Positions 14,751 to 19,598 of a DNA stretch of 19,598 bases are shown piece by piece. The notes under the pieces were generated by a model. The model saw only the letters and a list, made by a program, of their open reading frames with translations, was not told where the DNA came from and made no database searches. Position numbers and translations under genes: made by a program. This stretch comes from JAFNGF01 sp964567045 (lineage in GTDB: Bacteria > Planctomycetota > Phycisphaerae > Sedimentisphaerales > Anaerobacaceae). The stretch covers positions 1 to 19,598 of the forward strand of contig CAZMLE010000066.1 in assembly GCA_964567045.1 (NCBI GenBank), written 5' to 3'. Positions within the stretch are counted from its first letter, which is position 1. The number at the start of each line of letters is the position of its first letter.

Positions 14751-17700
14751 ATGTCTTATAACTTCGAGCCTCAAAACCCATTTAGAAATGAGAAATCGCC
14801 GGGCAAAACAACCGTGGATGCCGCCCAGTCAAGGGGTCTGACCATAGAGCAATTCTTTTCTACCCCAGGCGTGCATCCCTTTGAGCAAATCGAATGGGAG
14901 AGGCGGAAGGCTGTGATCACCGGTGATGATGGCCAGGCAATCTTCCAGCAGGACGACATCGAAATACCGGTGTCCTGGAGCCAATTGGCAACAAAGGTTG
15001 TGGCCAGCAAATACTTCTACGGCGACCTCGAGACCGGCCAGCGAGAACACTCCATAAAGCAGCTTATCCATCGCGTCTGCAAAACAATCGCGGATCGCGG
15101 CAAAAAAGATGGTTACTTCGGCACCGAGCAGGATGCCGAGGCGTTCTATAATGAATTAACCTGGCTGTGTGTGAATCAATACGGGGCGTTCAATTCGCCG
15201 GTGTGGTTCAACGTGGGCCTTTTCGACGTCTACGGCATAGCCGGCAGTAAGCACAACTATCGCTGGGACCCGCAACGTAAAGAAGCAGTCGCCTGTGAAA
15301 ACAGCTATGAATATCCCCAGGCATCAGCCTGTTTTATCCAGAAGGTTTTGGACTCGATGGAAGATATAATGCGGCTGGCAACCAGCGAGGCTATGCTGTT
15401 TAAGCACGGCTCAGGAACCGGCACCGACCTTTCGACCCTGCGAAGCAGCCGCGAGAAACTCTCCGGCGGCGGCAAACCGTCCGGGCCTTTAAGCTTCATG
15501 CGGGTTTACGACCAGATAGCGGCGGTGATTAAATCGGGCGGAAAAACCCGCCGGGCCGCAAAAATGCAGTCGCTCAAGGTCGGCCATCCGGACATAAAAG
15601 AGTTCATCACCTGCAAGGCTGAAGAAGAGAAAAAGGCCTGGGCGCTTATTGAGGCCGGCTACAGCGGCGACCATAACAACGAGGCCTACAGCAGCGTGAT
15701 GTTTCAAAACACCAACCTTTCCGTGCGTGTCACCGATGAGTTTATGCAGGCGGTGGAGAAAAACGCAGCCTGGGCCACATACGCGGTAACGACCGGGCAA
15801 AAAATGGGCGAATACTCCGCCAGAGAGCTGATGGAGCTGATCGCGGAGAGCACGCGTATATGCGGCGATCCGGGTCTGCAGTACCACAGCACCATCAACC
15901 GCTGGCATACGTGTCCTGCCTCCGGGCCGATCAACGCCTCAAACCCGTGCAGCGAATATATGTTCATCGATGATTCAGCCTGCAATTTGGCTTCATTGAA
16001 TCTTATAAAGTTTCTCAAAGAGGATGGTTCCTTTGATGTTGCGGGCTTCAAAAAGGCGGTTCGGATATTCATTATTGCCCAGGAGATTTTGGTTGATAGC
16101 GGCAGCTATCCGGACAAGGCTATTACTGTCAACAGCCATTTGTTTCGCGCGCTTGGCCTGGGCTACGCCAATCTTGGCTCTCTTATTATGAGTCAGGCAC
16201 TTCCTTATGATTCCGACCAGGCAAGGGCACTGGCTTCGGCAATCAGCGCGATAATGACCGGGGCTGCTTATGCGGCTAGCGCTGAAATAGCATCGATGAA
16301 AGGGCCGTTTGAGGAATTTGAAAAAAACCGCGAGCCGATGCTCAAGGTTATAGGCGTGCATCGTCAGCAGGCCTACGATATTCCGGAGTCGCACTGCCCG
16401 CACTATTTACGTGACGCCGCGAAAGATACCTGGGATGATGCCTTTGACGCCGGCTCAAAAGTCGGCTTCCGCAACGCTCAGGTAACGGTTCTTGCGCCAA
16501 CGGGAACCATCGGCTTTATGATGGATTGCGACACAACCGGAATTGAGCCAGATATAGCCCTGGTTAAATATAAACTGCTTGCCGGCGGCGGAATGTTAAA
16601 ACTTGTCAATAAGACCGTGCCAATGGCTCTTGAAAGGCTTGGCTATGGCGCTAACGACATCAAGGCCATCTGCGATTACATAGATGAAAAGGAGACTATC
16701 GAGGGAGCGGAAAAGCTCAATCCTGAACATTTGCCCGTCTTTGATTGTGCCTTCAAGCCGCGAAACGGCAAAAGGCACATCCATTATATGGCGCACCTAA
16801 AGATGATGGCGGCGGTCCAGCCTTTCATATCGGGGGCCATAAGCAAAACTATCAATATGCCTAAAGAAAGTACCACGGAAGAAATAATGGCCGCCTATAT
16901 ACAAGGCTGGAAGCTCGGGTTAAAATCAGTGGCGATTTATCGCGACGGGTCAAAGAAGCTTCAGCCTGTTTCCACGCAGAAGCATAAGGATGCCCGGGCT
17001 AAGGCTGCTGCCGAGACGGCCGCTCCGATGCGGCCGTTCAGGCGTCGGCTGCCGGACACCCGCCAGAGCATAACGCACAAGTTTTCCGTCGCTGGACATG
17101 AAGGCTACCTGACGGTGGGGCTATACGAGGATGGTCAGCCTGGTGAGCTTTTTATCACTATGGCCAAGGAGGGCAGCACCGTCGGTGGCCTTATGGATGT
17201 CATTGGCACCTGTACGTCAATGGCGCTTCAATATGGTGTGCCGTTGTTCACGTTGGTGGACAAGTTCCGCCACGCTCGATTTGAGCCGTCAGGAATGACC
17301 TCGAACAAAGACATGCCCTTCGCCAAGAGCCTGATCGACTACATTTTCTGCTGGCTTGGCTGCCAGTTCATACCCGGCTACGCCGACAAGAACATCCCTA
17401 ACAGGATCGCGGCGGCCGGCCCACCGGAAAGCCAAAATGTCACCACCGCCAGAGAATTGGTGGAAAAGACCAGAGACCTGGCGAAAAAAATCGCCGAGGC
17501 AAAAGCCGGCACAAAGGCTAAGGTAGAAACGCCCGCTCGGAGAGCGCAGGATTTCGCAGACTCAGTCCCAGTTCCTGATCGGCCCGCTGCCGCCTCGATA
17601 GGCATCAGCACAGACCCTGCTGATCGAATAGGTGTGCTGGTAGGCTCTTCGGTAGCGGATCCATCCGAGCCATTCCAAGCTGAGGCGAAGGTTTTGCAGC

Positions 17701-17828
17701 AGTTCAACGCTCAATTCGAGCATTTTGGAGATGATGCTCCTGCCTGTGATGTTTGCGGCTCGATAACCGTTCGTAACGGCACCTGCTACAAGTGCTACAA
17801 CTGCGGCAACTCCATGGGCTGCTCATAG
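14751..17828 (+). CDS. nrdJ: Adenosylcobalamin-dependent (class II) ribonucleotide reductase
   Basis: This 1025-residue enzyme reduces ribonucleotides to deoxyribonucleotides using a radical generated from coenzyme B12. Motifs present include FNSPVWFNVG, the reductive cysteine in QASACF (Cys194) and its partner in SACNLAS (Cys411). The radical site is NPCSE (398-402, thiyl Cys400). VLAPTGTIGFMMDCDTTGIEPD is also present. Residues about 772-884 form the TSCPD domain of B12-type reductases (GHEGYLTVGLYEDGQPGE, GGLMDVIGTCTSMALQYG). After an Ala/Pro/Lys-rich linker the C-terminus carries CDVCG...GTCYKCYNCGNSMGCS, a zinc-ribbon-like cluster plus the redox-active tail that regenerates the active site. 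It is monocistronic, with a tandem NrdR-like operator upstream and two terminators downstream. Length and motifs fit the large bacterial NrdJ type. Confidence 0.97.
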   Translation: MSYNFEPQNPFRNEKSPGKTTVDAAQSRGLTIEQFFSTPGVHPFEQIEWERRKAVITGDDGQAIFQQDDIEIPVSWSQLATKVVASKYFYGDLETGQREHSIKQLIHRVCKTIADRGKKDGYFGTEQDAEAFYNELTWLCVNQYGAFNSPVWFNVGLFDVYGIAGSKHNYRWDPQRKEAVACENSYEYPQASACFIQKVLDSMEDIMRLATSEAMLFKHGSGTGTDLSTLRSSREKLSGGGKPSGPLSFMRVYDQIAAVIKSGGKTRRAAKMQSLKVGHPDIKEFITCKAEEEKKAWALIEAGYSGDHNNEAYSSVMFQNTNLSVRVTDEFMQAVEKNAAWATYAVTTGQKMGEYSARELMELIAESTRICGDPGLQYHSTINRWHTCPASGPINASNPCSEYMFIDDSACNLASLNLIKFLKEDGSFDVAGFKKAVRIFIIAQEILVDSGSYPDKAITVNSHLFRALGLGYANLGSLIMSQALPYDSDQARALASAISAIMTGAAYAASAEIASMKGPFEEFEKNREPMLKVIGVHRQQAYDIPESHCPHYLRDAAKDTWDDAFDAGSKVGFRNAQVTVLAPTGTIGFMMDCDTTGIEPDIALVKYKLLAGGGMLKLVNKTVPMALERLGYGANDIKAICDYIDEKETIEGAEKLNPEHLPVFDCAFKPRNGKRHIHYMAHLKMMAAVQPFISGAISKTINMPKESTTEEIMAAYIQGWKLGLKSVAIYRDGSKKLQPVSTQKHKDARAKAAAETAAPMRPFRRRLPDTRQSITHKFSVAGHEGYLTVGLYEDGQPGELFITMAKEGSTVGGLMDVIGTCTSMALQYGVPLFTLVDKFRHARFEPSGMTSNKDMPFAKSLIDYIFCWLGCQFIPGYADKNIPNRIAAAGPPESQNVTTARELVEKTRDLAKKIAEAKAGTKAKVETPARRAQDFADSVPVPDRPAAASIGISTDPADRIGVLVGSSVADPSEPFQAEAKVLQQFNAQFEHFGDDAPACDVCGSITVRNGTCYKCYNCGNSMGCS

Positions 17829-17922
17829 GTTGGGGATGTGGATATTGGATGGCATATAGCGGTTTCCAGACCGTTTGACTCTTTGACAAGTTAAAGTGAG
17901 CCGATTTGAAATGCGCTAAGCC

Positions 17923-17942
17923 CGCCCAATAAGGGCGTTTTT
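17923..17942 (+). terminator. Intrinsic terminator 1 after nrdJ
   Basis: CGCCC (17923-17927), loop AATAA, GGGCG (17933-17937), then five T. It is a short stem with a U-tract, 95 bases past the nrdJ stop. Confidence 0.6.
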
Positions 17943-17964
17943 GAAGGGCTGGTGAGAAACAGCC

Positions 17965-17989
17965 GCCTTCTCCAATAGAAGGCTTTTTT
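17965..17989 (+). terminator. Intrinsic terminator 2 after nrdJ
   Basis: GCCTTCT (17965-17971), loop CCAAT, AGAAGGC (17977-17983), followed by six T. An outer GCCGCC/GGCGGC pair (17962-17967 with 17992-17997) is an alternative fold. It isolates the retron-like unit from nrdJ readthrough. Confidence 0.8.
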
Positions 17990-18117
17990 ATGGCGGCATA
18001 GGTGCTGGTGTAGATATGCCAACATGCTCTGCATTTCCATCTGCTATCCTGCTAATTGATTGTCTGCAACCTGTTTCATTCTACCTAAGGGAAAACTTGC
18101 TGGAACTGCCATAAGAA

Positions 18118-18191
18118 TGCTGTGTTAAGCAGCAACAAAAAGAACAACATTCTTTTTCAGAATGAGAGAGTCGAAGCTAGTTTCACTTCGA
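18118..18191 (+). other. Cluster of three consecutive stem-loops upstream of the small ORF
   Basis: TGCTG/CAGCA (18118-18134, 7-base loop), CATTCT/AGAATG (18148-18164, 5-base loop) and TCGAAG/CTTCGA (18171-18191, 9-base loop) follow one another. An AAGAATG at 18113-18119 can also pair with CATTCTT (18148-18154), giving a mutually exclusive fold. No ORF explains this stretch. Serial short hairpins resemble the msr half of a retron RNA or a structured leader. Bases 17998-18110 show nothing I can name. Confidence 0.4.
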
Positions 18192-18234
18192 TTAGGCTTC
18201 TTGATAGCTTAGCGTAGAAAGTACTGGGTTCGTG

Positions 18235-18253
18235 GGTTCACGCAGTGTGAGCC
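18235..18253 (+). other. Stem-loop close to the small-ORF ribosome binding site
   Basis: GGTTCAC (18235-18241) and GTGAGCC (18247-18253) pair over 7 bp including one G-U, with loop GCAGT. It follows a GATAGCTTAGCG stretch at 18203-18214 that contains the AGC trinucleotide typical near retron branch guanosines. Confidence 0.4.
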
Positions 18254-18284
18254 AGCCCTCAGATTTTTAACCCTTTGTTTCTGG

Positions 18285-18296
18285 AAAGGAGGTGAT
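18285..18296 (+). promoter_or_regulatory. Near-perfect Shine-Dalgarno of the small retron-associated ORF
   Basis: AAAGGAGGTGAT is complementary to the entire 16S rRNA anti-SD tail and lies 4 bases before the ATG at 18301 (8 bases from the GGAGG core). CCTTT (18272-18276) could pair with its AAAGG and partly mask it. ACCCCCCTTTC (18518-18528) near the end of the ORF could also pair with it. Confidence 0.65.
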
Positions 18297-18300
18297 CTAA

Positions 18301-18561
18301 ATGACTAAACAGAATGTTCAAATCGGCTCAAAGGCCAAATGCCGTAAGTCATCTATTGACAAACGCATATTTGGCAAATTGAGCCTAGCGGGTTTTTTTG
18401 CCGGTACCAGACAGATGTATCGCCGTTTGAAGAGGGTTAATTTGATTAATCTTCTGAAAACCGTGAAGCTTGTTATGGAGATCGTTGAAAAAATCCGTTC
18501 TCTTATTTTCTGCCAACTACCCCCCTTTCTTACACATATCGGGGTTGATAATAAATCGTGA
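18301..18561 (+). CDS. Small basic amphipathic protein encoded directly before the retron-type reverse transcriptase
   Basis: I do not recognise this 86-residue product. It begins MTKQNVQIGSKAKCRKSS and is strongly basic in its first half (many Lys/Arg, including YRRLKRVN). It then has a helix-like segment, LINLLKTVKLVMEIVEKIRSL, with regular hydrophobic spacing, and ends in a short polar tail after QLPPF. There is no signal peptide. Its Shine-Dalgarno sequence is the best in the window, which argues for real translation. It ends 37 bases before the ATG of the reverse transcriptase, in a likely operon. Against coding, the ORF contains two strong RNA hairpins (18325-18385 and 18425-18461), so it could instead be a fortuitous frame across the retron RNA. 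If real, it is a candidate retron accessory or effector protein that binds nucleic acid or membrane; that role is inference. Confidence 0.5.
   Translation: MTKQNVQIGSKAKCRKSSIDKRIFGKLSLAGFFAGTRQMYRRLKRVNLINLLKTVKLVMEIVEKIRSLIFCQLPPFLTHIGVDNKS
18325..18461 (+). ncRNA. Candidate structured RNA (possible msd part of the retron transcript)
   Basis: Bases 18325-18385 form one long hairpin. GGCTCAA pairs with TTGAGCC and GCCAAAT with ATTTGGC, followed by short GC/GC and GT/AC steps, and GTCA/TGAC closes a TCTAT loop. This totals about 22 pairs with small internal loops. A T7 run follows at 18393-18399. A second hairpin at 18425-18461 has GTTT/AAAC plus an 11-bp AGAGGGTTAAT/ATTAATCTTCT stem (two G-U) and a 3-base loop. 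A long hairpin immediately upstream of a retron RT is what an msd looks like. Boundaries, branch G and a1/a2 pairing are not resolved, and the region coincides with the small ORF. Confidence 0.35.
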
Positions 18562-18569
18562 TAAATCTT

Positions 18570-18586
18570 GCTGCCAGGTTGGCAGC
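18570..18586 (+). other. Hairpin directly before the reverse transcriptase start codon
   Basis: GCTGCC (18570-18575) and GGCAGC (18581-18586) pair around AGGTT, 12 bases before the ATG at 18599. The RT lacks a clear Shine-Dalgarno sequence, so this stem may regulate its translation, or the RT may be translated by coupling to the small ORF. Confidence 0.45.
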
Positions 18587-18598
18587 CTAAAGAAAGAC

Positions 18599-19510
18599 AT
18601 GCGAAAGCTAAACACACCAAACATCAGGGACGTCAAGTATCTATGCCGTTTGTTGCGTTGCAGGAGACGGTTACTGGACGAGCTCTGTGCCCACCCTGAG
18701 CGGTATTACAGGCAGTTCGCCCTGTGTGTGGGCGAAAAGATAAGGCCGATTAAGCAGCCCATAGGAAAGCTCGATGATTTACTTCGCAAAGTCAAGGGAG
18801 TGCTGGACAGGATAGAGTTGCCACCTTATGTACACGGCGGTGTTAAAGGACACTCCCCGATAACAAATGCGGCCCCTCATGTCCGTAAGGCTGCGGTTCT
18901 CAACTTTGACATTGCGGATTTCTTTCCGAGTGTGAGGCCTCGGCAAGTCTATGAGATGTTCTACAAACACTGCCGGTTTCCGGCCGATGTTGCTCGGATA
19001 CTGACTCGGCTTGTTACCTTCGAAGGGCAGTTACCACAAGGTTCCCCTACCAGCACAGCAGTTGCCAATCTTGTCATTTTACCGTTGGCCCATAGATTAT
19101 GTCGGCTTGCGCAAAAGCACTGGTGCGATTATTCGCAGTTTGTTGATGACGGCACGGTTTCGGGACCTGGGTATATAGAAAGACTTCGCCCATTGATAGA
19201 TAAGATCATACGGCAGGCAGGTCTTCGGGCGAGTCCAAAACCACATAAACGCATCACGAGATATCCCTATCAAGAACAAGTTGTAACTGGTGTGGCGGTA
19301 AACAAAAGAATCGATGTCCCCAAAGAGAAGGTTCAAGAAGTAAAGAACAAGTTGTGTGAATTGCGTATAAAAACAAATTCAGGAGAGAGATTTGACCCGA
19401 AAGAAATCTCTTCCTTCAAAGGCAAAATTCAATACATAAAAACCCTAAATAAACAAATTGGTGCAAATCTTGAGCACAAACTGAACAGATTAATTAGCAA
19501 AGCTTCATAA
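18599..19510 (+). CDS. Retron-type reverse transcriptase
   Basis: The 303-residue protein is an RNA-directed DNA polymerase of the retron group, which copies part of its own upstream RNA into branched msDNA. Motifs in order: the retron-specific NAxxH (NAAPH, 90-94), motif A FDIADFFPSV (103-112), motif B LPQGSPTSTAVANL (145-158), motif C FVDD (181-184, variant of YADD), and the retron VTG in EQVVTGVAVN (226-235). A thumb follows with FKGKIQYIKTLN (273-284). Both catalytic aspartates of motif C are present. I chose the ATG at 18599; the frame extends upstream to a TTG at 18470, but that part overlaps the small ORF and lacks RT homology. The length matches stand-alone retron RTs without a fused effector. 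GC content drops sharply in the last 200 bases. No second gene follows inside the window. Confidence 0.88.
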   Translation: MRKLNTPNIRDVKYLCRLLRCRRRLLDELCAHPERYYRQFALCVGEKIRPIKQPIGKLDDLLRKVKGVLDRIELPPYVHGGVKGHSPITNAAPHVRKAAVLNFDIADFFPSVRPRQVYEMFYKHCRFPADVARILTRLVTFEGQLPQGSPTSTAVANLVILPLAHRLCRLAQKHWCDYSQFVDDGTVSGPGYIERLRPLIDKIIRQAGLRASPKPHKRITRYPYQEQVVTGVAVNKRIDVPKEKVQEVKNKLCELRIKTNSGERFDPKEISSFKGKIQYIKTLNKQIGANLEHKLNRLISKAS

Positions 19511-19598
19511 TTCGTGTTGAGGGAGGTTATTGCTATCAATTCTATAATACCAATTTTAGTTATTGATTGCCGATTTAATCCAGGGAAAAAGGCATAAA
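19511..19598. other. AT-rich tail of the window, no gene recognised
   Basis: A GGGAGG at 19521-19526 resembles a ribosome binding site, but no ATG, GTG or TTG follows at useful spacing with a long frame. A 22-codon open stretch ends at TAA 19595-19597. No terminator hairpin is visible after the reverse transcriptase. Confidence 0.4.

Noticed and set aside
17883..17911. TTGACA at 17883 as a promoter for the retron-like unit
   Set aside because: The -10 region (TTGAAA) is poor and two terminators follow immediately, so transcription from here would not reach the RT.
17914..18214. CGCTAAGC (17914-17921) and GCTTAGCG (18207-18214) as flanking repeats of the retron RNA
   Set aside because: Two intrinsic terminators lie between them, so they are unlikely to be in one transcript.
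18192..18590. TTAGGCT (18192-18198) complementary to AGCCTAA (18584-18590) as retron a1/a2 repeats
   Set aside because: Position beside the RT start is attractive, but a 7-base match is expected by chance in a region this size. The enclosed RNA (about 400 bases) would be long for a retron, and both arms overlap other stable stems.
18470..18598. TTG-initiated upstream extension of the reverse transcriptase (43 extra residues)
   Set aside because: It overlaps the small ORF, has no Shine-Dalgarno sequence and encodes no RT-like sequence. The ATG at 18599 gives the usual retron RT length.
19521..19597. Start of a further gene after the RT
   Set aside because: Only 22 codons without a standard start codon follow the GGGAGG before a stop.
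1..19598. CRISPR array or diversity-generating retroelement
   Set aside because: No regularly spaced direct repeats were seen. The RT has retron motifs, and there is no template/variable repeat pair near it.

Overview
The window looks like chromosomal DNA of a planctomycete, most likely from the Phycisphaerae/Sedimentisphaerales side of the phylum. This is an inference from gene content. The window holds three large secreted proteins with dockerin-type repeats of the D-x-NGDC-x-VD-x-x-DF kind, built on CotH/lamin-tail or parallel beta-helix scaffolds. Around them sit conserved housekeeping genes: an alpha2-type glycyl-tRNA synthetase, a B12-dependent ribonucleotide reductase and an unusually short UvrC. 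No phylogenetic marker such as 16S rRNA is present, so the assignment stays tentative.

Layout. Bases 1-1078 are a gene graveyard: the tail of a NYN/LabA-type gene, a small inverted repeat, and a wrecked small gene whose N- and C-terminal codons survive around a patch of simple-repeat filler. Next come glyQS (minus, 2557-1079) and a divergent HI0933/BaiN-type flavoprotein (2723-4033). At 4219-9844 two secreted-protein genes lie in tandem, 34 bases apart and probably cotranscribed: a 1391-residue CotH/lamin-tail protein and a beta-helix protein. At 9942-10297 there is a decayed integrase N-terminus, a large imperfect palindrome and a tRNA-Arg(UCU) gene, which together look like the scar of a tRNA-targeting mobile element. 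uvrC (minus, 11741-10395) follows. A second, larger beta-helix/dockerin protein (11876-14434) diverges from it and shares a 97-residue, 81% identical C-terminal cassette with the first. nrdJ (14751-17828) follows, preceded by two in-phase NrdR-like boxes 30 bases apart and followed by two intrinsic terminators.

The most interesting region is 17990-19510. A 303-residue reverse transcriptase carries the retron-specific NAxxH and VTG signatures. Upstream lie a small basic, amphipathic ORF with a perfect Shine-Dalgarno sequence and an array of strong RNA stem-loops, some of them inside that ORF. I read this as a retron-like unit with an unfamiliar small partner. The exact msr-msd boundaries and the a1/a2 repeats could not be fixed from sequence alone.

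How the parts relate: the secreted dockerin/beta-helix/CotH proteins probably act outside the cell or on its surface, and they share a common C-terminal or dockerin module. The housekeeping genes are independent transcription units. The retron unit is separated from nrdJ by terminators and so should have its own promoter.
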